This document shows, one piece after another, positions 40,762 through 49,544 of a DNA stretch of 64,000 nucleotides (position 1 is its first letter; every line of letters begins with the position of its first letter). The notes below the pieces were generated by a model. That model made no database searches. It saw only the letters and a list, made by a program, of their open reading frames with translations, and was not told where the DNA came from. The stretch spans positions 7,518,001 to 7,582,000 of the forward strand of contig NZ_CP085173.1 of assembly GCF_020616555.1 (NCBI RefSeq), in the 5' to 3' direction. The DNA comes from Streptomyces longhuiensis (GTDB lineage: Bacteria; Actinomycetota; Actinomycetes; Streptomycetales; Streptomycetaceae). A program made the position numbers and the translations under genes.

Positions 40762-41696
40762 CGTCACCGACACCGCTCACCCGCCCCGCACGCCTCGCCC
40801 CCGGGGCCCGCGTCGCCGTCGTCGCGCCCAGCGGGCCTGTGCCCGAGGACCGGCTCGAGGCAGGGCTCGACATCCTGCGCGGCTGGGACCTGGAGCCCGT
40901 CGTCGAGCCCCAGGTCCGCGCCGTGCACGACCGGTTCGACTACCTCGCGGGCACTGACGCCGAGCGCGCCGCCGGTCTCCAGCGGGCCTGGTGCGACCCG
41001 TCCGTCGACGCCGTCCTGTGCGCGCGGGGCGGATACGGCGCGCAGCGCATGGCCGACCTGCTCGACTGGGACGCGATGCGGGCCGCCGGGCCCAAGGTGT
41101 TCGTCGGGTACAGCGACATCACGGCGCTGCACGAGGCGTTCGCCGCCCGGCTCGGTCTCGCGACCCTGCACGGGCCGATGGTCGCGGCGGCCGACTTCCT
41201 CAAGAGCGCCCGCGCGCAGGAGCACTTGAGGGCCACGCTCTTCGAGCCGGAGACCGTACGGACGATCACGGCCGCGGACGGCGGGCGGCCGCTCGTGGGC
41301 GGCACCGCGCGCGGCGTCACGCTCGGCGGCTGCCTCTGTCTGCTCGCCGCCGACCTGGGTGCCCCGTACGCCCGTCCGTCGGCCGCGGGCGGGCTGCTGT
41401 GTCTGGAGGACACCGGCGAGGAGACGTACCGCATCGACCGCTACTTCACCCAACTCCTGCGTGCCGGCTGGCTGGACGGTGTCTCGGGGATCCTGCTCGG
41501 GTCCTGGGCCGAGTGCGACGCGTACGACGGGCTGCGCGCGCTGCTCGTCGACCGGCTCGGCGGGCTGGGGGTGCCCGTCGTCGAGGAGTTCGGCTTCGGT
41601 CACTGCGAGGGGGCGCTGACGATCCCGTTCGGCATTCCCGGTGAACTCGACGCGGACGCACGGACGTTGACCCTGGATGTGCCCGCGCTGGCCTGA
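40758..41696 (+). CDS. S66-family LD-carboxypeptidase
   Basis: 312 residues of the muropeptide LD-carboxypeptidase family, which cleaves the L-diaminopimelyl-D-alanine bond of cytoplasmic tetrapeptides during cell-wall recycling. The nucleophile is Ser119 in FVGYSDITALH; the Glu in LLCLEDTGEE near 218 and the His in GFGHCEGALTIPFG near 287 complete the Ser-Glu-His triad. ARGGYGAQR near 90 is another family motif. GTG 40758 overlaps the S9 stop (GTGA). It ends the four-peptidase operon and is the strongest clue that the operon handles peptidoglycan peptides. Confidence 0.92.
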   Translation: MTSPTPLTRPARLAPGARVAVVAPSGPVPEDRLEAGLDILRGWDLEPVVEPQVRAVHDRFDYLAGTDAERAAGLQRAWCDPSVDAVLCARGGYGAQRMADLLDWDAMRAAGPKVFVGYSDITALHEAFAARLGLATLHGPMVAAADFLKSARAQEHLRATLFEPETVRTITAADGGRPLVGGTARGVTLGGCLCLLAADLGAPYARPSAAGGLLCLEDTGEETYRIDRYFTQLLRAGWLDGVSGILLGSWAECDAYDGLRALLVDRLGGLGVPVVEEFGFGHCEGALTIPFGIPGELDADARTLTLDVPALA

Positions 41697-41742
41697 ATCG
41701 TTCGGTTACTGAATCTTCGTCAAGAAACACGCGTCGCGGTGA

Positions 41743-41772
41743 TTGACCCGTGTATGACACGTGTCACAACAT
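41743..41772 (+). promoter_or_regulatory. Candidate promoter with a 12-bp palindrome upstream of the secreted X-Pro peptidase
   Basis: TTGACC (41743-41748) is a good -35; CAACAT (41767-41772) is a poor -10 at 18 bases. The perfect palindrome TGACACGTGTCA (41755-41766) fills most of the spacer and would be well placed for a repressor. Confidence 0.45.
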
Positions 41773-41831
41773 GACCACGCCCAGACTTACCGGTCGGTAG
41801 CCGGTGGGTCTTCCTCAGCGTGGAGGTAGCC

Positions 41832-43640
41832 GTGTCCCGTGCCGTGCCCCGATCCCGACCGCGATCTCCACTGGCGCCGGCCCTCGCCCTCGGCGCCATG
41901 GTCGCCGCGCCGCTCGCCCTCGCCGCGCCCGCGAACGCCGCGCCGCAGACGCAGCAGACGGGCGAATACACCGTCACCGCACTGAAGTTCACGATCCGGT
42001 CCGGCGGCCGCAGCTGCGTCGTCGACGCCGACCTCTACCGCCCCGCGGGCGTCGACGCCACCCGCACCGCGCCCGCCGTCCTCGCCACCAACGGCTTCGG
42101 CGGCAGCAAGTCCGACGGCTCGACCGACGCCATCGGCAAGGCCTTCGCCGCGCGTGGCTACGTCGGACTCGTCTACTCCGGCCTCGGCTTCGGCAAGTCG
42201 GGGTGCCTCGTCTCGCTCGACGACCCCCGCATCGACGGCGCCGCGGCCTCCGGACTCGTCGACTTCCTCGCCGGGACCCGCGCGGCCGACGACGGCACGA
42301 AGGCCGACTACGTCACCAAGGACGGCAAGGGCGACCCCCGCGTCGGCATGATCGGCGGCTCCTACGGCGGGGCGATCCAGCTGGCCACCGCGGCGGTCGA
42401 CCACCGTGTCGACGCGCTCGTCCCGATGATCACGTGGAACGACCTGGCGTACTCCCTCGACCCGAACAACGCCGCCGACCGCTCCGTCCCCGGCGCCTTC
42501 AAATGGCAGTGGACCAACGGCTTCTACCTGATCGGCGAGGGCCAGCCCCTCCTCGAACCGTCCCTCGACCCGTCCCGGATCAACAAGCTCACCTGCCTGC
42601 ACTTCGTCACCGACGCCTGCGAGACGATCAGCACCCTGAACTCCGGCCGCTACCCGTCCGGCAAGACGGGACCGATGCTCGACTACGCGCGCAGCGTCTC
42701 CCCGGTCTCGTATCTGAAGCAGGTCAAGGCGCCGACGCTGCTCGTGCAGGGCCAGTCCGACAGCCTCTTCAACCTGAACGAGGCGCAGGCCACGTACGGG
42801 ACCCTCAAGGCACAGGGCACCACCACGAAGATGATCTGGCAGTCGTGGGGCCACAGCGGCGGCCTCACCGATCCGGCGAGCGGTGAACTCAACCTCGCGC
42901 AGGGCAACCTGGAGACCTCGTACGTCGGCAAGCGGATCCTCGCCTGGTTCGACCGCTACCTCCAGCACAAGAAGAACGTCGACACCGGGCCCGCCTTCGC
43001 CTACTACCGCGACTGGATCACGGACCCCGGCCGGACCTACGCCACCGCGCGGAGCGTCCCGGCGCTGAACCGGAAGCTGTACCTCTCCGGCGACGGCAAG
43101 CTCGTCGACAACCGGTCGAAGGTCGCGCGCGGCAGCCGCGAGTACCGGAACTGGCTGATCCCCACCAGCCACTCCGAGTCCTCCCTCGCCGGCCTGATCG
43201 GCCTCCCCGACCCCGCCCCGCGCGACACCGCGGGCACCTACCTCGGCTGGACCAGCGAGCCGCTGACCCGCACGACCGACGTCGTGGGCTCCCCGAAGGC
43301 CACCCTCAAGGTCGTCTCGCCGAAGACCGAGCGGGTCCAGAACTCCGACGACGCCGCCGACAAGCTCGTCCTCTTCGCGAAGCTGTACGACATCGCGCCG
43401 GACGGCGGCAAGACACTCGTGCACCGCCTGGTCGCACCGGTCCGCGTGCCGGACGTGACCCGCCCCTTCACCGTGTCGCTGCCCGGCATCGTCCACCGCT
43501 ACGAGAAGGGGCACCGGCTCCAGTTCGTCATCGCGGCGAGCGACGACGCGTACGGCGGCAACAAGGGCATCAAGCCCGTCACCGTCGTCAGCGCGCCCGA
43601 GGACACCGGCGTCCTGGAACTGCCCGTCGTCGGACAGTAG
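41832..43640 (+). CDS. Secreted CocE/X-Pro dipeptidyl-peptidase (S15) family hydrolase
   Basis: 602 residues beginning with a signal peptide (basic RPRSR, hydrophobic LAPALALGAMVAAPLALA, cleavage after AANA-type PANA near residue 36). The catalytic domain has the nucleophile elbow MIGGSYGGAIQL near 175, with LVQGQSDSLFN (Asp) near 300 and SWGHSGG (His) near 342. The C-terminal beta-sandwich (about 470-600) matches the galactose-binding-like domain of the family. It likely releases X-Pro dipeptides from extracellular peptides or cleaves esters. GTG 41832 has GGAGG five bases upstream; a GTG at 41820 is in frame but overlaps that site. Confidence 0.9.
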   Translation: MSRAVPRSRPRSPLAPALALGAMVAAPLALAAPANAAPQTQQTGEYTVTALKFTIRSGGRSCVVDADLYRPAGVDATRTAPAVLATNGFGGSKSDGSTDAIGKAFAARGYVGLVYSGLGFGKSGCLVSLDDPRIDGAAASGLVDFLAGTRAADDGTKADYVTKDGKGDPRVGMIGGSYGGAIQLATAAVDHRVDALVPMITWNDLAYSLDPNNAADRSVPGAFKWQWTNGFYLIGEGQPLLEPSLDPSRINKLTCLHFVTDACETISTLNSGRYPSGKTGPMLDYARSVSPVSYLKQVKAPTLLVQGQSDSLFNLNEAQATYGTLKAQGTTTKMIWQSWGHSGGLTDPASGELNLAQGNLETSYVGKRILAWFDRYLQHKKNVDTGPAFAYYRDWITDPGRTYATARSVPALNRKLYLSGDGKLVDNRSKVARGSREYRNWLIPTSHSESSLAGLIGLPDPAPRDTAGTYLGWTSEPLTRTTDVVGSPKATLKVVSPKTERVQNSDDAADKLVLFAKLYDIAPDGGKTLVHRLVAPVRVPDVTRPFTVSLPGIVHRYEKGHRLQFVIAASDDAYGGNKGIKPVTVVSAPEDTGVLELPVVGQ

Positions 43641-43721
43641 GCCCGCCCCGGGTCCGGCCGGCGGCGCCGTCACCCGTACGGCCCACACCTCACCCCGGAG
43701 GGACACCCCGCCGTGCCCGAA

Positions 43722-43750
43722 CCCCGCCCGGCCGCACAGGCTGGGCGGGG
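43722..43750 (+). terminator. Hairpin terminator after the secreted X-Pro peptidase
   Basis: A 12-bp stem (43722-43733 with 43739-43750, one G-U pair) with loop GCACA, 81 bases after the stop. Outer bases GTGCC and GGCAC can extend it past a small internal loop. Confidence 0.7.
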
Positions 43751-43824
43751 AAGGCACGGGCCGCCCCGACGGAAGGGTCCACCGATGAGCCCCGAGGACA
43801 CGTCACCGGCCCACGGTCGCCGCG

Positions 43825-43830
43825 TAGGCT
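43825..43830 (+). promoter_or_regulatory. -10 hexamer of a probable leaderless promoter for the RimJ-type GNAT gene
   Basis: TAGGCT lies six bases before the ATG at 43837, with no ribosome binding site in GGCCGG. Confidence 0.5.
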
Positions 43831-43836
43831 GGCCGG

Positions 43837-44391
43837 ATGTCTGCCACCGGCCACCGTCACCTCGCTGAAGGACCCCGCGTGGGCATACGCCCCTTCGCCC
43901 TCACGGACGGCGACGAGTTCACGGCGCGGGCGCGGGAGAGCGAGGACCTGCACCACCCCTGGCTCTACCCGCCGACCGCCGCCGACACCTACGCCGCCTA
44001 CGCGGGCGCCCTCATCGACGACCCGACGCGGTTCGGCTGCCTGGTGTACGAGCGGGCGGGCGGCGGCATCGCCGGCTTCATCAACATCAACAACATCGTC
44101 CGCGGCGGCTTCCGCTGCGGCGCCCTCGGCTACGGCGCGTTCGCGCACGCGGCGGGCCGCGGCCTCATGAGCGAGGGCCTCGGCCTCGTCGTCCGGTACG
44201 CCTTCGGCCCCCTCGCACTGCACCGCCTGGAGATCAACGTGCAGCCGGGCAACGAGGCGTCCATCGCGCTCGCCCGCCGCGCCGGGTTCCGCCTCGAGGG
44301 CTACTCGCCCGACTTCATCTTCATGGACGGCGCCTGGCGCGACCACGAGCGCTGGGCGCTCACGGCCGAGATGCCCGGTGCTTCCGGTTGA
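43837..44391 (+). CDS. RimJ/RimL-type GNAT acetyltransferase
   Basis: 184 residues. The family pattern is clear: VGIRPFALTDGDEFTARARES at the N-terminus, GIAGFININNIVRGGFRCGALGYGAFAHAAGRGLMSEGLGLVVRYAF across the acetyl-CoA site (about 74-125, only partly quoted by its ends), then LHRLEINVQPGNEASIALARRAGF. This matches enzymes acetylating N-termini of ribosomal or other proteins, or antibiotics. The coding end overlaps the convergent DUF6204 gene by 32 bases. Confidence 0.88.
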   Translation: MSATGHRHLAEGPRVGIRPFALTDGDEFTARARESEDLHHPWLYPPTAADTYAAYAGALIDDPTRFGCLVYERAGGGIAGFININNIVRGGFRCGALGYGAFAHAAGRGLMSEGLGLVVRYAFGPLALHRLEINVQPGNEASIALARRAGFRLEGYSPDFIFMDGAWRDHERWALTAEMPGASG

Positions 44392-44713
44392 CCTTCATCG
44401 TGTCCATGTCGGTCGCCGACGACTTCAGCGCCCCGAAGCCGTACCCCTCACCGAGCGCCCTGAGCGACGCCTCGGCCCGCTCCTCGGCGAGCGCCTCCGC
44501 CATCTCCTCGCCGTCCTCGGCATCCGACTCCACGACGAACCGGTACGAGAAGTGCTTCAGCACCCGGTCGTACGTGAGCGATCCCTCCGGCGTGAACCTC
44601 ATCGACGCGAGCCCGTGCTCGTCGACCTCGGCGAGCAGCCGCTCGCGCGCGCCGTCCGCCAGACCGTCCCATGTGCCGCGGACGATGACCCGATAGGTGT
44701 GCTGCGTTCCCAT
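44360..44713 (-). CDS. DUF6204-type conserved hypothetical protein
   Basis: 117 residues. The N-terminus HTYRVIVRGTWDGLADGARERLLAEV, then MRFTPEGSLTYDRVLKHFSYRFVVE and a C-terminal FGALKSSATDMDTMK, agree with my memory of the small actinobacterial family DUF6204. The alternating strands and one central acidic helix (EDGEEMAEALAEERAEASLRAL) suggest a compact alpha/beta fold. There is no signal peptide and no known function. It overlaps the GNAT gene tail to tail. TACTCT sits six bases before the ATG, so it is probably leaderless. Confidence 0.7.
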   Translation of the reverse strand: MGTQHTYRVIVRGTWDGLADGARERLLAEVDEHGLASMRFTPEGSLTYDRVLKHFSYRFVVESDAEDGEEMAEALAEERAEASLRALGEGYGFGALKSSATDMDTMKVNRKHRASRP

Positions 44714-44719
44714 CCGCGG

Positions 44720-44725
44720 AGAGTA
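44720..44725 (-). promoter_or_regulatory. -10 hexamer of a probable leaderless promoter for the DUF6204 gene
   Basis: TACTCT on the minus strand is followed by CCGCGG and the ATG at 44713; no ribosome binding site is present. Confidence 0.5.
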
Positions 44726-44859
44726 ACCCGGCGGGCCGAAATGCGCCTTTGCTTAATTCTGACCCGGGTCACCCCTGGTCAGCTCAGGGGCGAGCCTGTT
44801 CCATGGTCGTCGGGGCACACCGCGTGCGGACGGCGGGCCCCGCGAACCGGGAGGCGGAC

Positions 44860-46854
44860 TTGACGGACTCGCAGGCCGAGCGGACGACCCTTCGACGCGA
44901 CGTACTGACCCTGCCCGGCGTGGCGGTGGGCGCCCCCGACCCGCTGCCGCCGCTGCGGCCCCTCGACGAACTCCACGAACTCGACGACCGCTCCAAGCAG
45001 GGCATGCCGCGCGACATGGCCCGCCAGATCGGCTACGAGAAGCTGCGCAGCGTACTGCCGGAGCGGCTCAAGAACAGCTACGGGCGCGAGCGGGCCCCCC
45101 TCACCCTCGACACGCTCGTGATCGAGAACGACCGGCTGCGCGTCACGGTCCTGCCCGCACTCGGCGGACGCATCCACTCGATGTTCCACAAGCCCACCGG
45201 CCGTGAACTCCTCTACCGCAACCCGGTGTTCCAGCCCGCCGACTTCGCGCTCAACGGCGCCTGGTTCTCCGGCGGCATCGAGTGGAACATCGGCGCGACC
45301 GGGCACACCACCCTGTCCTGCGCACCCCTGCACGCCGCCCGCGTCACCGCGCCCGACGGCGGGGACATGCTGCGCCTGTGGGAGTGGGAGCGGCTGCGCG
45401 ACCTGCCGTTCCAGGTGGACCTGTGGCTGCCCGCCGGATCCGACTTCCTCCACGTGGGCGTGCGGATACGCAACCCCCACGAGCGGCCCGCGCCCGTCTA
45501 CTGGTGGTCGAACATCGCCGTCCCCGAGGAACACCGCGTCCTCGCCCCCGCCGACGAGGCCTGGCACTTCGGCTACGAGCGCAGCCTGCGCCGCGTCCCC
45601 GTCCCGGAGTTCGACGGCGTCGACCGCACCTACCCTCTCAGCGGCGAATACCCGGCCGACTACTTCTACGAGGTCCCCGACGGACAGCGCCGCTGGATCG
45701 CCGCCCTCGACGACGACGGCCACGGACTCGTACAGACCTCGACCGACCTGCTGCGCGGTCGCAAGCTGTTCCTCTGGGGCCACGGCGCGGGCGGCCGGCG
45801 CTGGCAGGAGTGGCTGACCGAGCCGGGCACGGGCGGCTACGCCGAGATCCAGGCGGGCCTCGCCCGCACCCAGCTGGAGCACGTACGCCTGGACGCCGAG
45901 GGCGAGTTCGCGTGGCTGGAGTCGTACGGACCGCTGTCCGCGGCGCCCGACGCCGTGCACTCGGCCGAGGACTGGGCGGCCGCGCGGGGCGAGGTCGAGG
46001 AGTGCCTCGAAGCCGCGCTGTCGAGGGCCGACGTCGACTCCGCCTACGAGGCCTGGCGCCCGCACGCCGACACCGAACCGGGGGAGTTGCTCGCGGCCGG
46101 CTCCGGCTGGGGCGCCCTCGAAGTGCTGCGTGGCGACTTCAAGCTCCCCGGCACCCCCTTCGACGAGTCGACCCTCGGCCCGGCGCAGACACCCTGGCTC
46201 GACCTCCTGCGTACCGGCTCCATCCCCGAGCCGCGCCGCGTCGGACCGCCCGGGCCCACCCTCGTCGCGCCGCACTGGCGGGACATGCTGGAGACGGCGC
46301 CCGCACAGCCGCTCACCGAGTACCACCTCGGCGTCGCCCAATGGCACGCGGGCGACCTGGCACAGGCCGTACGCAGCTGGGAGCGGGGCCTCGAACTCTC
46401 CCCGTCCCTCTGGCCGTTGCTGCGCTGCCTGGCCGTCGCCGACCAGGAGGCCGGCCATCGTGAACGCGCCGCCGACCGCTACGCCGAAGCCTTCGACGAC
46501 CTGTGCCAGGAGCGGCGCGACGACGGCGAGGCCTGGACGGCGGCCACCGCGGCACTGGGCCGCGAGGCCATCGACGCGCTGCTCGCGGCCCGCCGCCCCG
46601 GACCGGCCCGCGCCGTCTGGGAGCGGCTGCACGCCGCGACCCGCGCCCGCGGCCGCTTCCGGCTCGTCGAGGCCCGCCTCCTGATAGCCGAGGGCGACAA
46701 GGAGGCGGCGCGGGCCGTGTTCGACGAGGGCTTCGAGGTCGCCGACCTGCGGGAGGGCTCGGAGGTCATCGCCGAGCTGTGGGCGCACCTGGCCGCACCG
46801 GGCGAACGGCTGCCCGCCCAGTACGACTTCAGCATGCGGCCCCGGGAGTCCTGA
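44860..46854 (+). CDS. DUF5107 protein with tetratricopeptide-like C-terminus
   Basis: 664 residues. The N-terminal two thirds hold the DUF5107 beta-sandwich typical of aldose epimerase-like or carbohydrate-active proteins: LVIENDRLRVTVLPALGGRIHSMFHKPTGRELLYRNP, FSGGIEWNIGATGHTT and VYWWSNIAVPE, with conserved Trp, Glu and Asn (only key segments quoted). The C-terminal third (about 490-650) is made of helical pairs such as YHLGVAQWHAGDLAQAVRSWERGLELSP, a TPR pattern. Related proteins sit in carbohydrate loci, but none is seen here. I choose TTG 44860, which has GGGAGG five bases upstream; the frame is open to 44749. Confidence 0.82.
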   Translation: MTDSQAERTTLRRDVLTLPGVAVGAPDPLPPLRPLDELHELDDRSKQGMPRDMARQIGYEKLRSVLPERLKNSYGRERAPLTLDTLVIENDRLRVTVLPALGGRIHSMFHKPTGRELLYRNPVFQPADFALNGAWFSGGIEWNIGATGHTTLSCAPLHAARVTAPDGGDMLRLWEWERLRDLPFQVDLWLPAGSDFLHVGVRIRNPHERPAPVYWWSNIAVPEEHRVLAPADEAWHFGYERSLRRVPVPEFDGVDRTYPLSGEYPADYFYEVPDGQRRWIAALDDDGHGLVQTSTDLLRGRKLFLWGHGAGGRRWQEWLTEPGTGGYAEIQAGLARTQLEHVRLDAEGEFAWLESYGPLSAAPDAVHSAEDWAAARGEVEECLEAALSRADVDSAYEAWRPHADTEPGELLAAGSGWGALEVLRGDFKLPGTPFDESTLGPAQTPWLDLLRTGSIPEPRRVGPPGPTLVAPHWRDMLETAPAQPLTEYHLGVAQWHAGDLAQAVRSWERGLELSPSLWPLLRCLAVADQEAGHRERAADRYAEAFDDLCQERRDDGEAWTAATAALGREAIDALLAARRPGPARAVWERLHAATRARGRFRLVEARLLIAEGDKEAARAVFDEGFEVADLREGSEVIAELWAHLAAPGERLPAQYDFSMRPRES

Positions 46855-46879
46855 CCCGGCGCGCGCACGGCGCGGGTGG

Positions 46880-48061
46880 TCAGGGCAGCAGCTCGCCGTC
46901 CCTGGCCACGATCCGGCCCGCCCTGACCACCAGGTCACGCGCGGGCAGGTCCACCACGACCTGGGGCAGGCACTCGCCGCGCACCAGGAAGAAGTCGGCC
47001 GGTGAACCGGCGGACAGATCCAGGTGGGGGAGGCCGACCACGCGGGCGCCGTCATCGGCGGCGACACGGAAGGCGTCGGCCAACTCCTCGTCCAGACGCG
47101 CCCCTTGGGCCCGGGCGAGCAACTGCGCCCGGTGCAGCATGTCCGCGTTGCCGAACGGGCTCCACGAGTCACGCACCCCGTCCGAACCGAGCCCGACCCG
47201 CACCCCGAGCTCGCGGAGCCGGCGCGTGGGCAGGGCCAGCGGCCGCGAGGGCGCCACGGTCGTCAGGGAGATGCCCGCGTCCGCCAACTCGGCGCCCATG
47301 CGGTCGAGTTCGACCCCTTCGAGGCCGGGGACGCAGAACGCGTGACTGATGCTGACCTTGCCCTGGAGGGACAGCGCCCTGGTCCGGTCGATGATCGCGT
47401 GCACCGCAGTCAGACCGGGGACGGACCGGTCGTGGAGGTGGATGTCGACGCCCACCCCGTGCCGGTCGGCGATCCCGAAGACCAGGTCGAGCTGGGCGTC
47501 GAGCGCCTCGTCGAAGCCGATCGGGTCGATGCCGCCCACGATGTCGATGCCACCGGAGCGGGCCGCCTCCTCCAGGAGCTCCGCGGTCCCGGGCGCCCGC
47601 AGGACGCCGTGCTGCGGGAACGCGACGATCTGCACGTCGACGGCGTCCCGCAGCGCCTCACGCGCGGCGCCGACACCCTCGACACCGGCAAGGCCGAAGG
47701 CGGGCGCGACATCGACATGGGCCCGCATCGCCCGGGTGCCCCGGGTGACCGCGTGCGCCATCAGACGCCGTGCGCGGTCCTTGAGGGGCGTGGTCTGCGA
47801 GCGGTACAACTCGGCGTCCGCGGCGGCGAATTCGGCGATCCCCGACGCGGGCTTGCGCGACACCCAGGGCTCGCCCCACGCGGTCTTGTCCGGGTGGATG
47901 TGCGCGTCCACCAGGGTCGGCAGCGCGATCCGGCCGCCGCAGTCGACGAGCTCGGCACCCTCGGGCGCCGGACCGTCGACGATCACCCCGTCGACGACCG
48001 TGAGGTCCACGGCCTCCGTCGCACCGAGCGGGCGTACGTTCCCGAAGACGACGGCGCTCAT
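46880..48061 (-). CDS. Cytosine deaminase-like amidohydrolase
   Basis: 393 residues of the metal-dependent amidohydrolase superfamily. Metal and catalytic motifs: VDAHIHPDK near residue 51, VDIHLHDRS near 203, SHAFCVPG near 240 and VGLGSDGVRDSWSPFG near 292. The pattern HxH...H...H...D with DGVRDSWSPFGNADM matches cytosine deaminase and related N-isopropylammelide or pterin deaminases. It is soluble. The ATG overlaps the stop of the exported amidohydrolase gene upstream by four bases, so the two are coupled and may act on related compounds outside and inside the cell. The substrate is not known. Confidence 0.88.
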   Translation of the reverse strand: MSAVVFGNVRPLGATEAVDLTVVDGVIVDGPAPEGAELVDCGGRIALPTLVDAHIHPDKTAWGEPWVSRKPASGIAEFAAADAELYRSQTTPLKDRARRLMAHAVTRGTRAMRAHVDVAPAFGLAGVEGVGAAREALRDAVDVQIVAFPQHGVLRAPGTAELLEEAARSGGIDIVGGIDPIGFDEALDAQLDLVFGIADRHGVGVDIHLHDRSVPGLTAVHAIIDRTRALSLQGKVSISHAFCVPGLEGVELDRMGAELADAGISLTTVAPSRPLALPTRRLRELGVRVGLGSDGVRDSWSPFGNADMLHRAQLLARAQGARLDEELADAFRVAADDGARVVGLPHLDLSAGSPADFFLVRGECLPQVVVDLPARDLVVRAGRIVARDGELLP

Positions 48062-49356
48062 ACGGCAACACCCGAGCGCACCACGCGCACCGGCTTCTTC
48101 AGGACCGAGATGTCGGCCAGCGGGTCGCCGGACAACAGGATCGCGTCGCCCGCGTAACCGCGCGCGAGACGGCCCACCTTGCCCTCGAAGCCGAGAAGAC
48201 GGGCCGCGTTGGTGGTCGCGGTGCGGATCGCGTCGAGCGCGGACAGACCTGCCGAGTGCATCATCTCGATCTCGGCGCCGATCGGCTCGACCGAGCCGCC
48301 CGACGAGTCCGTGCCGGACACCAGGCCCACACCCAGCTCGTGGGCGAGCTTCGCGGCGGCCTTGAGCTTCGGCAGGTAGGTGCGACCGCGCTCGTCGAGA
48401 ACCGGGTCGGGGTCGCCGATCATGCCACCGATCGCGACCATCGTGGGCGTGAAGTACGTTCCACGGCGGCGCATCTCGCGCAGGGTCCGCTCACTGATGA
48501 ACGCGCCGTGCTCGACGGACTTGACGCCGGCCATGACGGCGTCGTGGCAGCCCCGCTCGCTGTAGCTGTGGCAGAGCACGTCCTTGCCGCCGCGGCGAGC
48601 GGTGGCGACGATCGTGGAGAGCTGCTCGCGGCTGTAGACCTGCTCCAGCGGGTCCTGCTCGGCCAGGCCGGCGCGCGGGTTCACGCGCGTCTTGACGGTG
48701 TCGACACCACGGGCCAGGTTGACCTCGACGACGCGGCGCAGCGCCTCGGTCGAGGTGACGCCGCCCTTGAGGCGGGCGAGCGGGGTGAGGTCGGGGTCCG
48801 CGAGGATCGTGTCACCGAGGTCGGGCGTGACGAAGATGCCGGCCGCGCGCAGCCCGGGGGCCAGACCCGGAGCCTGCCGGGAGAGCTCGCGGACGGCGAT
48901 GTCCTGGTAGAAGTTCGTCGAACCGCTGCGCGCGGTGGTGGCGCCGAGGGCGAGGGTCCTGGCGGCCTCGGCGGCGGTGTTCAGGTGGATGTGCGAGTCG
49001 ACGAGACCGGGCAGGACCCACTGGCCGTGCGCGTCGAGGACGGTGGCGCCGGTGGGCACGTCGACGTTCTTGCGCTTGCCGGCCGCGCGGACGACGCCGT
49101 CACGGATGACGACGACCGCGTCCTCGGTGACGTCCCCCGTCGCGGGGTCGAGGAGCGTGCCGCCGTCGATGACGAGGTCACCGCCGCGGGGGGCGCTCCC
49201 GGAACGGGCGGCGGACGTGCGGGTCATCGGGGCGGCGGCGGACGCGCCGGGCGCGGCGGCGAGGGCGGCGGTGGTGCCCGCCAGTGCGGCGGCACCCGCG
49301 AGTACGCCTCGGCGGGTCAGCCGGTTCGACGGCGGGGGGCAGTTCTCGACGCACAT
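48058..49356 (-). CDS. Exported amidohydrolase (imidazolonepropionase-like) with Tat signal
   Basis: 432 residues. The N-terminus has a twin-arginine signal: NRLTRRGVLAGAAALAGTT with a hydrophobic stretch and an APGASAAAP cleavage region near residue 40. The amidohydrolase core shows VDSHIHLNTAAEA near 120, a central KTRVNPR (possible metal-bridging Lys), HSYSERG, VEHGAF and GTDSSGG near 350. Such proteins hydrolyse dipeptides or cyclic amides. Start ATG 49356 follows GAGGAG; an upstream in-frame TTG/GTG region would spoil the signal. Two GTATAC palindromes upstream are probable operators of the broken GntR regulator next door. Confidence 0.87.
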   Translation of the reverse strand: MCVENCPPPSNRLTRRGVLAGAAALAGTTAALAAAPGASAAAPMTRTSAARSGSAPRGGDLVIDGGTLLDPATGDVTEDAVVVIRDGVVRAAGKRKNVDVPTGATVLDAHGQWVLPGLVDSHIHLNTAAEAARTLALGATTARSGSTNFYQDIAVRELSRQAPGLAPGLRAAGIFVTPDLGDTILADPDLTPLARLKGGVTSTEALRRVVEVNLARGVDTVKTRVNPRAGLAEQDPLEQVYSREQLSTIVATARRGGKDVLCHSYSERGCHDAVMAGVKSVEHGAFISERTLREMRRRGTYFTPTMVAIGGMIGDPDPVLDERGRTYLPKLKAAAKLAHELGVGLVSGTDSSGGSVEPIGAEIEMMHSAGLSALDAIRTATTNAARLLGFEGKVGRLARGYAGDAILLSGDPLADISVLKKPVRVVRSGVAV

Positions 49357-49401
49357 GCGGGGCTCCTCGGCGGATGGCGGGAGGGATCGGCTGGTCGACA
49401 T

Positions 49402-49412
49402 TTTGTATACCA
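49402..49412. promoter_or_regulatory. GntR-type operator site 1
   Basis: TTTGTATACCA, containing the GTATAC palindrome, lies 46 bases before the exported amidohydrolase start. It is the exact reverse complement of the site at 49510-49520. T(T/G)GTATAC(C/A)A is the kind of site bound by FadR-subfamily GntR repressors. Confidence 0.6.
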
Positions 49413-49509
49413 AGATGAGGGAGCGAGCAAGGAGGAAATGGTTCCGCTCGGTTCTGACCTGCGCATTCTGCCCAGATTCTGGTCAGCCAAAGAGGGATCC
49501 AATAGAGGC

Positions 49510-49520
49510 TGGTATACAAA
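49510..49520. promoter_or_regulatory. GntR-type operator site 2
   Basis: TGGTATACAAA is the reverse complement of site 1, with 97 bases between them. It lies just after the conserved 3' part of the regulator pseudogene on the minus strand. Confidence 0.6.
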
Positions 49521-49544
49521 CTGGCGTCTTCGTGGCCGCCACCC

